From positions 124,001-188,000 of the forward strand of contig JAOVFP010000010.1 of the NCBI GenBank assembly GCA_025738555.1: 64,000 nucleotides of DNA, written 5' to 3'. The position numbers and the translations under genes were made by a program. The notes below the pieces were generated by a model. It was not told the origin of the DNA, did no database searches, and saw nothing but the letters and a program-made list of their open reading frames with translations. Numbering within the stretch: the first letter of the stretch is position 1; every line of letters starts with the position of its first letter. This DNA is from Cyathus striatus. Taxonomy: Eukaryota > Basidiomycota > Agaricomycetes > Agaricales > Nidulariaceae. Positions 12,915 through 25,004 of the stretch are shown piece after piece.

Positions 12915-15060
12915 AGGCCACAAGCTTTACACCCGTGCTCCGCTATGGGTACGGGAGTCTGTCGGCTCCCTCCTCTGCTCCACACAGATGACAGCTTGCT
13001 GTGGGGCTGCGCCCCCAGACCCCCTGCTTCTTAATCCCAGTTCATTTGGCTGAGGGGCTGTGCCCCCAGACCCCCGCTTTTTTTCTTCTTGGGGGGTTGC
13101 ATCCCTAACCCATGAGGCATATATCTACCCATGTAGGTTTATATCTACATACTCACAACAATTGCAGATCTCCTTGAAAAGGATCATCATTTGCACTCAT
13201 TTCTCATTGATCTACTTCTACCCAATGCAATCTCCATTAATCACAACATATTATTGTGCATGTGCCTTCCACCATCTCCAATTGATGCACATACCACATC
13301 CTCATGCATTCTCTATTCTCACACAAAACACCATATTTACACCTGTGTAATTTATATCTACACCCTCTGCAATGAATACTGAGTATCAATCAGTTAGAGC
13401 TCCTTTTAATTTATTGCACCTCATTTAGGTTATATCTTCCATGTGGTATATATTAAATTTTACACCCCAACTATCAACTGCTATTTATATACCTGTGTGA
13501 TATATATCAATATTCAGAAATCCCCAAATATCAACCTATGCACCAAAATCTGAAACCATACACATATCCTGAATCTACATATCATAAATTTCATAATACT
13601 TAAATATTTATAGTCCCAGTATATATCTACAAATATATCCTGTATTATTGTCCTGTTACAACCCAAGGGGGGAGGGGGGTAAAGGGAAAGGAAGTGCCAG
13701 TAGCAGAACTCTAGCCATTATTACTTAATCACCCATTGTGACATGCACATGGAAAGAAGCTTAGTCATTTACTTTTGTTGAACATCATTTGCATCCATCC
13801 ATTTTGAAGATGCTTAGTCACATTTATCATTTATTTACATATATTATATTCACACATTGTTGAACATTGTTTGCATTCATTTTCGATTTTGAGCCCATCA
13901 ATTCCCACACAAATATTCTCATGCACCATATATACCCACTTTCCACATGCCTAGTCTCATTATATATAGACAAGCTTTACACCCATGCTCCGCTACGGGT
14001 ATGGGAGCCTGTCAGCTCCCTCCTCCACTCCCCACAGATGACAGCTTGCTGTGGGGCTGCGCCCCCAGACCCCCTGCTTCTTAATCCCAGTCCATTGGCT
14101 GAGGGGCTGTGCCCCCAGACCCCTGCTTTTTTTCTTCTTGGGGGGTTGCACCCCCCAAACCCCCTGCTTACCCATGTGAAATATATCTGCACCCGTGTAG
14201 ATCATATCTGCACCCGTGTAGATCATATCTGCACCCATGTAGTTTAGTCTTCACTATTTTCATTCCCTGAAACAGAATAAATCTATTTTAATCAATACTC
14301 CTATTTCTATTCATTACACTCAAATTACACACTGAGAACATTACTATATCCACCATACATTACTACAGTGTCCATCAAATATTTTATTATTTATGAATTA
14401 TAATCCTATTGTCATCCTCATATATCATATGTATCACCCATGTCATATATATCAATATTCAGAAATCCCCAAACATCAACTGGTATTTATACACCTGTAT
14501 GATATATATCATATATGTCACCTATGTGGTATATATCAATATTCAGAAATCCCCAAATATCAACCTATCCACCAAAATCAGAAACTATACACATATCCTT
14601 TATCTACATATCATCAATCCCAGTATTCACATCAAATAAACACATATTATGCACCTCTCACCAAATATTCACATCATCAATTGCTGAAAACTAACTCAAA
14701 CCATATATAATACACTATAAATTACTACACCATCCATCAAATACATCATAATTTATCAATTATACTACCATTGTTATCCACATAAATATTCTGTGGAATA
14801 TATCTACCTGTGCTGTTTATATCCACACCCATGTTGTTTAGTCTCAAATATTACTACAGTGCCCATCAAAAAAATATTGTTCACTCATTATAATCCTATT
14901 GTTAATCGAATATATCAATATTCCTCAATCCCCAAATAAAAACTGCTATTTATATACCTGTGTGATATATATCATAATATATCTACCCATGTGGTTTATA
15001 TCTACACCCATCCAAATACATGAATTATCTATAACCATTTACATTTAAACCATACATCAC
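12915..15060. repeat. AT-rich tandem repeat block with two GC-rich palindromic modules
   Basis: Two copies of a module of about 190 bp (12,921-13,110 and 13,971-14,160) start CAAGCTTTACACCC and contain GGGGCTGCGCCCCCAGACCC palindromes. Between and after them an AT-rich unit repeats, with phrases such as CAGAAATCCCCAAATATCAA (13,515 and 14,540) and ATATATCTACACCCATGT. Short His/Ile-rich open frames here are by-products of the repeats. Confidence 0.65.
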
Positions 15061-15068
15061 ATATATAT

Positions 15069-16405
15069 TTATTCTCCTACTTCTGACTCCCTGGGTTGCT
15101 GTACATCTATTATTGAGGTAAGGTGCAGCATGCGTAACTTCAGATCCAACTCCTTAATTCCTAAGAATATCGCTAGATACTCCATACCACCGATAAAATG
15201 TCTAAAGATCGCTGACAGAGCTATGACTTTTAATATAACCATAATTGCATCATATCCTCCATTTGTTTTAGATGGAGCTGATGAAAGAATGTGATTGTAC
15301 AGCATATCTAACTGTGCAAAACAGTTTTCTTCTGATGTGTGTTCCACAGTCTTATGAATGATAGTGTCAAGCACTTCTCGTGGATCGTGACTATCATCAG
15401 AAATGAATTTAACCACAATCGAAGCATAAATGAACTGCCCTGATGATTTAACCACTAATTTCCATAGGTCATACGATGTTGGCCAGCTGGGAGTTCCAGA
15501 TAACTCAGAGGCTAAGGCATGAGTCTGTTTAATGATGTTGAATGCATCTAGAAGATATGTCTTGATATCCTGGTCAGGATTATATTTCCAATCTAGAGTC
15601 AGGCAAGTGGATATATTATTGACCAATGGTAAATCAAATGTTTTCTGAATTTGATGTTCTGGTCTGCTTGCTATGAGAAATCGCAGCTGAAGAGGCTGCA
15701 ACAATGTGATGCCTGCAATTGCCTTTATAATCCTTGATTAAATGTCGGTGCTGTTGCATTCATCTAGACCATTAATTATTACTAGGCATGGAGTAAGGAG
15801 ATCACCATTCATCTTAAGATGCATGATTGGACCTATGACTAGACTCTTCAGCTGTTTCTCCATTGAGCGGTGGAATATGGCTGGGTCACATTTCAGCTCT
15901 TCCAAGATCAAATCTCTTGCTTTCAATATCTGAGTTGCAAGATGGTATATGATCATTGGAATAACTCTTGTTCCGTTGTCTCATCCTGTACCTGTAAAAA
16001 TTCGTGAAAAGAAAAAACTGGAAATTAGTGTATCCTCTGAGTCCTCATCGCATTGTTCTGCTATAGTCTGAGCAATAGCGGACTTTCCTACACCAGCAGC
16101 TCCATTTAACCACATTATTTGGTTTTCTGTATCTGGTGTGTTAACCCATTTCTTAATCTCTTCAATAACTCTCTCTCTTGTGTCAGGATGACACATGGGA
16201 GGATCTGCGCGCTCAGCAGAGTCATGGCCTGCTCCTGGACAGGCTGCACGAGTGATTATATCCATTGCTTAAAATGTATCAATATGGTTGGCAACATTTG
16301 AAAGATTGAATGTCTACAACCAGAATTATCATGATAATTAATTTCTTGTTGATTGAAATTTCCACCAACATTAATTTTGAAGTCGTTTGCTCCTGAGAAA
16401 GCCAT
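15069..16405 (-). pseudogene. NACHT-type NLR, copy A
   Basis: Exon 1 (16,405-16,321) encodes MAFSGANDFKI. Exon 2 starts at 16,267 with MDIITRAACPGAGHDSAER and CHPDTR, then Walker A GAAGVGKS. Walker B reads IINGLDECN, where a paralogue has IIDGLDECN. It continues with the ASRPE motif and the SSGQFIYAS helix. Such proteins are STAND NTPases in fungal self/non-self and cell-death signalling (family knowledge). The frame has TGA at 15,981-15,983, where copy B has an AGA arginine codon, and TAA at 15,738-15,740, where copy C has CAA. It ends near ELDLKLRMLHL, before the effector-proximal part seen in B. A TATA-like run (16,491-16,500) lies between the start and the adjacent transposon. Confidence 0.85.
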
Positions 16406-16521
16406 ATCTGTGCAAGATACTCTTATCATTAGCGTTTCGGGGGTGTTTGATAAGGTCTTAGTGGAAGAGTTTAGCTGGGGAAGAAGAACATATATATAGC
16501 ATTTTCTATGCTGTTAAGATG

Positions 16522-18744
16522 GGGCAGGCAGAAAATTCCGTGCACGCACACACATGAGCGTGAGTTGAGCGTGCACGCTCAATAGGTGAGCGTGGAAATT
16601 CCCTGTGCGTGAATATCTTATATGTGTGTGTGAATATCCTATACTTGAGCGTGAATAATTTTTATATAAGCGTGAACAAACTGGGTGTCTTAAAACAATT
16701 ACTATACTGAATACTTGGTGTGATAAAGTGCATATCTAATACCATTTAGTATATATTAAGGCTCAAACGAATGAATTTTAATTGAGAGTGGACATGAGCA
16801 TAAAGTGAATACATATCGATGTTCACGCTCACTCTAAGTGTATGAAAAATGTGTGAGCGTGAATAGTATATTATTCACGCTCATGCTCACTCTAAGTTAA
16901 AAGAGCGATTTATAAATGTGAATCGACTCGGATTTCACGTTCAAACGAGTTTAATAGGGAGTGAGCGTGAGTACGAATATAATACATATCCACACTCACG
17001 CTCACGTTCAAAAAAATTAGTAGGGAGTGAACGTGAGCATGGATAGTATTATATCCATGCTCACACTCATGTTCAAGTGAAGTTTAATACATTGAGCATG
17101 AGCGTGAATCGATTTCACGCTCACGCTCACGTTCGAATAATGTTAATAGGGAGTGAGCGTGAGTGTGAGCATGAATATAATACATATATACACCCATGCT
17201 CACATTCAAATAAAATTAATAAGGAGTGAGCGTGAGCATGGATATAATATATATCCATGCTCACACTCACATTCAAGCGAATTCTAATACAGTGAGCATG
17301 AGTATGAATCAATTTCACGCTCACGCTCACTGTATTAAAAATAGAGAGTGAGCATGAAAGTAATACATATATACACTCATGTTCAAGTTCACACTCACAT
17401 TCAAACGAAAATTAATAGGGAATGAGCGTGAGCATGGATATAATAATACATATCCATGCTCACACTCATGTTCAGGTGCACGCTCAGGGTCTGCATGTGG
17501 AAATTCGACCCTGAGTATGAATATTCTATATGTGAGTGCGAAGCAATATGTAAATGAGCATGAAGCAATAGGTTGTCGTAAATCTACTACTATTATAAAC
17601 ACATACTGTACTACTGCATGCATATTTATTTGTATAACTTGTGCGTGAGTGTTATGTTCACACTTGTACTCGATTAAATTGTGCTTGCGCGTGAGCGTGA
17701 TAGGCTAAGGTAATGCTATTCACGCTCATGCATGTTCTTTAGAACTCACTTTCAACTTAAAGGAGTTTGACGGTGAGCGTGATGGATATTCCTTTTCACA
17801 CTGACACATTCTATTTACTGCTTCACGCTCACACATATCTCCTTTGACTTGAGTGTGAGCACAGTGGTGGATATCCATATTCACGCACATGCTTATGTCC
17901 TATATCTTGAGAGTGAGTGCAAATATAATATTTACATTCAGGCTCACGCTCACACATATCCTATAAATTGAGCATAAATTGTGTCCATAAATATTATATT
18001 TAAGTTCATGCTCAAGTTAATTGAGTTTGAGAGTGAGCGTGAAAGAGTATAAGTATTATTTCGGCATTCATGGTCGAGTTAATTGGACTGAGTGCCTATC
18101 ACGCTCACAATATTCATGCTCACGCTCACTCTCAATTAAAATGAATTTGAGCGTGAGCGTGAAGTGAATACATACTCACACTCAGGCATAGTATTTACTG
18201 TAACTTGAGAGTGGGTGTGTATATTTAATATTATATTACTTATATTCACGCTCACATGAGTTTGAGAGTGAGCGTGAGTTTAAAGACCTTGAGCGTGAAG
18301 TAACATACCTTGAGCGTGAAAATTCAGACCCTGTGCGTGAATGTATAGACCCTGTGCGTGAAATTTCGACCCTGAGCGTGAAATAAGATCTTGAGCGTGA
18401 GGTGAGCGTGCACGCTCACACCTTGAGCGTGAAAAATGAGCGTGCACGTTCAAGCTTGAGCGTGAAAATATTGCCTTGAGCGTGAAATTTAATATTTATT
18501 CTTCTACTTCTGAGTATTTATCTTGCTTAAAAACTTCACCTGCAGTGGCAATAAAACTACAATAGTACAGTACCAGTATATACACTTGATTTACAACTAG
18601 TTTGACTTAGAAATAGGCCTGTTACAACTATTAAATATATCTTGAGCGTGACACGCTCACCTACTGAGCGTGAAAATTTGACCTTGAGCGTGGCACGCTC
18701 AGCCACGCTCACTTTTGTGCGTGCACGGTAAAAACTACGTGCCC
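16522..18744. mobile_element. non-autonomous TIR transposon with TGAGCGTGA arrays (copy 2)
   Basis: The left end GGGCAGGCAGAAAATTCCGT and the reversed right end GGGCACGTAGTTTTTACCGT are followed by GCACGCACA...GAGCGTG, as in copy 1. TGAGCGTGA units and their complements recur throughout, many as divergent or convergent pairs about 30-60 bp apart. It is non-coding. Its left edge is about 20 bp from the TATA-like box of NLR A. Flanking 9-mers are GTTAAGATG and GATCTTTAG; the first is the exact reverse complement of copy 1's left flank. Confidence 0.85.
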
Positions 18745-18782
18745 GATCTTTAGGTGTCATTGGCAAATATAAATGTTGGAAA

Positions 18783-21200
18783 TTATACCAATAAATAATC
18801 CTGTAATACTTTCATTATCTTTACCAGGTCCCAATGCAAAAAGCTCGTAATGTGAATTTCTAGAGCTAGAAGCAGTTTGTGAAGGGACCTTCCAAATTCC
18901 AGTGATGGTTTAGCTCTTTTGAATATATATTTAAAGATGCCTTGATATTTTTCAATTGTGACTCCAAACACCACAGTTGGGTATTCTGCCATGTTTCTAC
19001 AAGAAATTTAGGTCAAAACCAATTACATTCACTAGAAATTACTAATGAATGATAACGCACACTTTGCACAGCTGTTCCAAAATTTGGAGAATCAAAAATT
19101 GACATTTATTGTTGCTCAAATAGAAATGTTTTCCTCGCACAGGGCAGTCCATCATTACTGCTAACCAGCATTCATTCCTCCAATACCAATTTTCAGATAT
19201 TGGTGGTTCCGGGGTGATTTCCGGGACCACGATGCCCATTTCTGGCCCTAACAAGCGTTTCATCGCCCAACTCCACTGCCCAAACGGTGGTGCTCTCCAA
19301 GCGATCTCCAAGATTATGATATTTATGGTGAACATATATGTTTCCACAGTATCGGAATACCGTCCCAAAATATATTGGTCTACTGTGTTACTTACATGCC
19401 TGCAAATATCTTCTGCTTTTTCTGATATTGGAACAGTAAAGCTCTATAGAATGTGATCGGGATAAGTAGCCTTTAATGAAAGGGAATAATTATACTCACT
19501 TTTCACGAACATTAAAATCGAATAATGGTCGAAATATACTAGCCATGTGATGCCTTTCATGAATCATACAATTAATGATTCCAACATCTTGCAGTTGAAT
19601 TAATTCATTTAATAATTTATTATCGAAATTGCTGAGCTTCATATGGTAGAAATAGAAGTAAAGAGCATATTTCTGCACATTCTTGTGTATCTCATGTTCT
19701 TCTGTGTCTATTTCATTCCAGACAATGATCATGGTATCCAGTGTTTTGAGCTTCATTATATGCTGAATTATAGCTAGGCAACATTGTGCCATAAATATAT
19801 TCCCTTCTATAGGATCAACAAAAAAAAACCCCGACCTTGAAGAGTCCAGCAAGAAGTCTTTAATGGACGCATGATGAAATGTAATCTTGTCATCATAATC
19901 TGAAACAGATATTATCGAGTGAAGGTGAACCATCCCTAACTCCAGGTCAGATATTTTAATTCCTAAAAAATTGGCAACTGTTCTAGCAGTGTTTAACTTT
20001 ATATCATCCACATAATCAATATTAGAGAGTCTATGACTTGCAACATGGTCAAGATTGTATCCTTCCCCCCCTTTATTTTAGATGCAGCTGAGGAAAGTAT
20101 ATGATTATACAGTGCATCTAACTGTGCAAATGGATTTTCATCCAACATATTTCCAATTGACCTGTGTATGATAGTATTAAGTGCTTCTTGAGGATCTCCA
20201 TCATCTTTGCCTATGTATTTCAAGACAGTTGAAGCATAAATGAATTGTCCTGATGACCTATTGACCAATGTCCAAACATCCCACATTGATGGCCAATTAG
20301 AATCAGCAGACAAATAAGTGGCTAAGGTATGGGTCTTTTTCATTTTATCAAACTCACTTCTAAGATATACCTCAATATCATGATAAGCTTTTGAGTCATC
20401 CCCAAGTGACAGTTGTACAGATACATTGCAGATAGATGGTAAATCAAATGTTTTTTGAATTTCTCTTTCAGGTCAGCTTACAATTAGATATCGCATGTGG
20501 ACTGGTGATTGTTTCAAGGTATCTGCAATTGTTGTTATAATTCTTGATTGTACTTGCAGCTCATTGCACTCATCCAGGCCATCAATTATAACCAAGTATG
20601 GGATAAAGACCTCCCTTTGAATGCTTTCAAGCTGTTCTATAGGGTCCATAATAAGTCTCTTCAATTGTACTTCCATAGAATGGTGAAACATTGCTGGATC
20701 TTTCTTTAGCTCTATGACAATAAAGCTCGCTGCTTCTGGTACAAAAATTGCAAGATGATATGAGATGGTAGGAATAAGTCTGTGTCCGTCATCTCTTCCA
20801 CTCCCAGTAGCTGTACGTGAAAAGAAGAAACTAGATAGCAATTTTCCCTCGCGGGAACTTCTTTCCGCTATGGTCTGAGCGATTGCTGACTTGCCAGCAC
20901 CAGCGACACCATTGAACCACATTAACGGTTTCTCTGGATCCACGGAATTGACCCAATCCATAATGTCTTGAATGACTTTCTTTCTAGTATCAGGATGACA
21001 TCTTGGTGGATCAGCACGTTCTGCAGATTCATGGCCTGCGCCTGGGCAAGCAGCATCCGCGAGACTCCTCATTTCTGTAATTGTTAATCAGCAAATTGAT
21101 AAATGGAATTTCGGGAAGTCGTACCAAAATTTCCTTGACTACTCATATCTACTTGATTTAGATTATTAATGGTAAAATTGTGTGCTCCCTTGAAAGCCAT
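18783..21200 (-). pseudogene. NACHT-type NLR, copy B (longest copy)
   Basis: Exon 1 from 21,200 gives MAFKGAHNFTINNLNQVD. After a short intron, exon 2 gives MRSLADAACPGAGHESAER, CHPDTR, Walker A GVAGAGKS, Walker B LVIIDGLDECN and a FIYAS helix. It then runs through HASIKDFLLD and further helical sequence, with likely 3' exons at 19,368-19,042 and 18,992-18,783. The motif SRPE is broken by TGA at 20,473-20,475 (expected CGA). The frame also slips by one base near 20,020-20,045. Membership of the STAND/NLR class is clear from these motifs. C-terminal exon joins are uncertain. It lies 475 bp left of the giant transposon. Confidence 0.85.
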
Positions 21201-21674
21201 TGTGCTCGAAAAAGCTAGTATGAGATGATAAGCAAAGTGTTTGGTACAATGTCCGAGTAAGGGATGCAATGGAGTTCAGTGGGGGAGGACATGTATGGTA
21301 TATATATATACCATTAACGATACTGGACATGCAGAAGCCTCATGTTCACGCCAAGGACCTGTCGTAAGCGTTCACAACCTTTCTAGGAAAGTCGGAAGTA
21401 TCCTGCTGTTTGCCTGCACTGCAAAATGCACATTTCATTACCGTTTTGGCATATCTCGTTGCATTCTGATTGCTATTACTACCTAGTATAGTAGTACCTA
21501 CCCAGCCAATAAGCTACATGATCTCGATATCAGTGTATTCCTGCGATATAACCGGACCTGAATGGATATTTTGGTACATACTGTGATCTTCATTGGGCTC
21601 ACGCATATCATGCGTGTATGTACCTGCTCGGTGATGTTGATTTTTGCCGGACATCCGCGGTGCCTAGTTTAATT

Positions 21675-22775
21675 GGGCCGTCAACTTTTCGAGTTACCGG
21701 TAACTCGAATGGAACTCGATCGGAACTCGACTAGAACTCGACTTCGGAACTCACCTGTAACTTGAAAAATGTAAAATGTATGGTATATGACAGACATTCC
21801 AACACTGCTATGGGTTGCTAGATTGGTGCTTGCTCACTATTGCGCCTCCGCACTCATTATTTCCCACGCCCCTGAATGTCGATCATTAACTTCATCTGTC
21901 CATCAAATTGATCAATGAGTGCCGCACGTTGTTTTCCGCGGCGCGTTTGATCGCGTTCATGTGCCTCGTCATCGTCATAAACAGTGAGCACCCATTATTT
22001 TCATTTCTGGTTGAGTTCTTGGGCGATTTCTCTCAATTTCTTTTGTGAATATGAATATATATTAAATGCTTTGACAGTACAGCTAAACTACCTATGAAAT
22101 AGTATGAAAAGCTGAAATTATTATTGTTCATGTAATATTTTCTATAAGCACAGTACATGATATTTATACAACTAAGATGTTATATTGCATACAAAATAAC
22201 TAACTCCATATTATACAAAAAAAATCATAGGAAAAATCGAAAAACTGAGAGAAGAATGCACAAAATATGTGCTCACTGTTGAGCACGATGATGGAAGAAG
22301 TGCGACGCGATCACCATCAATGCATCAGAAGCAAGTGGAATGATCGGGGATTTGATGGATGATGTGATGGCACTATTTTTACACATCCGCGGCGGCAGGG
22401 GTGGGTGTAGGAAACAACGAGGTAAGGGATCACGACAACAATGAGCACAATCATAAAGTATGGGTTTTTTGTTATGGAACTTGAGGAACTTAAGTTAGAC
22501 ACTCGACTGGAACTTAAGTGGAACTCGAATGGAACTCGACTCAAATTCGAGTGGAGTCGAGTGGCATTTTCCACTCGAAGGTAACTCGATGGTAACTTAC
22601 CTTCCACTCGAATTTAGTGTAAGCGAGGAACTTAACTCCACTCGACTGACACTCGAAAAAAATATAAGCGAGGAACTCGACTCCACTCGATGGAACTTAA
22701 CTTTCACTCGAAAAAATAAGCGAGGAACTTAACTCCACTCGAGGAACTTGAAGACACTCGACTTTTACTTATTTT
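21675..22775. repeat. left terminal array of the giant element
   Basis: TIR plus AACTCGA units at 21,675-21,770, then about 700 bp of spacer, then a dense AACTTAACTCCACTCGA-type array at 22,480-22,770. The spacer resembles 49,640-50,400 of the F-box-splitting element (shared ACTGTTGAGCAYGATGATG), so the two belong to one lineage. Confidence 0.75.
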
Positions 22776-23835
22776 GATTTTTACAAGTACGTAGTATACA
22801 GGTTACGTTGTTCAATGGTTCAGATACATTTTTCATTGTGGCCAGCAAGCGGCAAAGCGCACTACCCAGAATTCATTTAGATTTACCCTAACTCAAGCTC
22901 ATTTAGATACACGTTTGATGTATTTTGCGGAATTATAACTACTATTCTCAAATTTAATTTCTCCAATCACATGTGGAAGGGTGGAATGCGCTAGTGGGAA
23001 TGCGATAAAGAACGAAGGCCTGTCAAGCATAATAGGTGACGACGAGATTCATCAGCTCTCTGCTGCAGGTCCCCTTCCTGAATATACGACTTTGTCCTCT
23101 TCATCGTACAAGAAATAAGCAAGAAAGATTGGTCACTTGGCTTGCACTCGAAAGATATAAGCGAAGTAAATGGCTCAGTAATTCGGAATTCCAGGTCTCA
23201 GGAATAACTAAGGAGGTACCGTCCAAGTTAACTAATATTCCACTTCATTTTGAACGTTTCGAAATCCAAGCAACTCTTTATTATTTACAAGACCCTATAA
23301 ACCAATTCTATACGCTTGTCATTATGCTCTTCGTGATACCTCCTCTTTCTTGCTAGTCCTGACCTGGAACTGTCTTTCGTATCAGTAAGTTTAATCTATA
23401 TTTTTAATATGTTCTCTCATAACCTCTATATGTTGTTAGCTTGCAAAGAAAAACGGTTGGTATGGACAATAGTGCTGCATTACTTACTTTCTCTTGTTGT
23501 TAACAGATCTTCATAAGTTTGATTATCGTTTTGTTTCTGCACTTCTTTTTCTGCAATTATTCCACCCTACAGCATAACACTTCGCACTCATCCCTATCAA
23601 ATTTTTGTTTGTCTATTTTGTCTATCGTGATCTTACAGCATTCTTAGTATTGGTAAGTTTTGGCTTTTCATCACTATTTGTTATTCTCACAACAAACAGT
23701 TTGCACTCATCCCTATCCACTTCGCACTCTCGTCCTTCCTAACCTCATAACTTGTTTAGCACTGGTAAGTTTTATCTATTCGTCGCTATTTGCTGTTCTC
23801 ACAACTGTTTTCTTTTAGTCCCAACCAGCAACGTA

Positions 23836-24277
23836 ATGGCCGTATGTTTTTTCTCTTTTCCATTACGATCTCGTGTAATTAATGTGTGTAATAGCCCATT
23901 CTCGTCTACCGTCCAGTAGGCAATCATATGACCCGCCGCGAACGAATGGAAGCAGGGGCAGCTGCACGACACGCAGTGTATCGAAATATGTGGCGGGGGG
24001 GTCGACGAAATATACAACACTGGGTCCTGTTGTAAGTCTTTCGTTGCTCATTCGTGTTTGCTCTAAATCCTGGTGCTTCAGGGCACCATTCCACGTCAGT
24101 GATTCGGACATGCAGCAACACTTTATGCTCCGGGGATTCAGACACAATGGAAAAGCTATAGCGACGATGCATATTTATTCGCGTACCCGGGAGCGTTATT
24201 ACAAGAACGGTGGAGCGAAATGGGGCAGTTCAGGATACCGTCGAATGGACTTCAACAATGATTGTGATCGGCTTTGA
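23836..24277 (+). CDS. small basic protein, three exons, unknown function
   Basis: ATG GCC (23,836-23,841) is followed by a GTATGT donor. Exon 2 is 23,895-24,031 and exon 3 is 24,082-24,277, with donor GTAAGT and acceptor TTCAG. The joined frame is 112 codons without a stop. It starts MAPILVYRPVGNHMTRRERM, has an Arg/His-rich centre (RNMWRGGRRNIQHW), and ends MDFNNDCDRL. It is predicted basic and nuclear-like, with no membrane segment. It lies inside the giant element on the strand opposite the two large genes. I do not recognise a family. The two-residue first exon is a weak point; the start could instead be the in-frame Met in NHMTRRERM. Confidence 0.45.
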
Positions 24278-24594
24278 AGATAATCTGTAGTATAATATAG
24301 TTTGTAGACCATCGTTTAATGTACATATATCTTGTTGTATATCTTGGTAATACGGATAAGTGGGGAGTAGAGTTGTATACTATCTATTATTGTATAAGTA
24401 TCTTATTGTATAACTTGGTAATATGGATACGAAAGGGAATGGAATTGTATATTACTCAAGGCATTTTACTGTTGTGTTCACACTCAAGATATATATTGTA
24501 GTTAATTACATTATGAAAATATACTGACACAAAAGTGCGTCCCCTTCCTGAATCAAAACCTACTAGTCCTCTCTATCGACATCTAGCGCGATAT

Positions 24595-24870
24595 AGTTTT
24601 TTCAAATCCTAGTTTATCTATGAGAAGGGTGAGTAGTGTCTGCAAGGGTGAGGCGAGCGGCGTTATAAGTCTGGCAGTGGAGGAAGAAGTGATTAGTGGT
24701 CTCAGGGCCATGTTGGCAGAAGAGAGACATATCTTGCCCGTTGATTTGCATATGCGATGGTGGTGGGAGCCCAGGAGGTTGTAATTTGTGATGGGGTATA
24801 CGAGCACTGTAGAGAGCTTGCGGGGGAGCGTTGGTTTGTTTAGCGTATTTCTAATCATCTCTTCTCTTTC
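24595..24870 (-). pseudogene. LINE polyprotein C-terminal fragment
   Basis: Two overlapping minus-strand frames give a HHHRI block and, after a frame change, LFCQHGPETTNHFFLHCQ. This matches the Cys/His tail that follows RNase H in fungal LINE-type reverse transcriptases. It lies 3' of the Spt5-like gene and is clearly dead. It may derive from the same LINE family as the RNase H piece at 30,452. Confidence 0.5.
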
Positions 24871-25004
24871 TTCATGCGTGCTCGAATCCTAAGCAAACGA
24901 TTGCTGTTATATAGCACCAAGAAAGTTTTATAATGTAAGTAATACCCGATAGCTATGTACACGTCTAAAAATACTATATACAATATATGGTAAGCGAGCA
25001 AATA

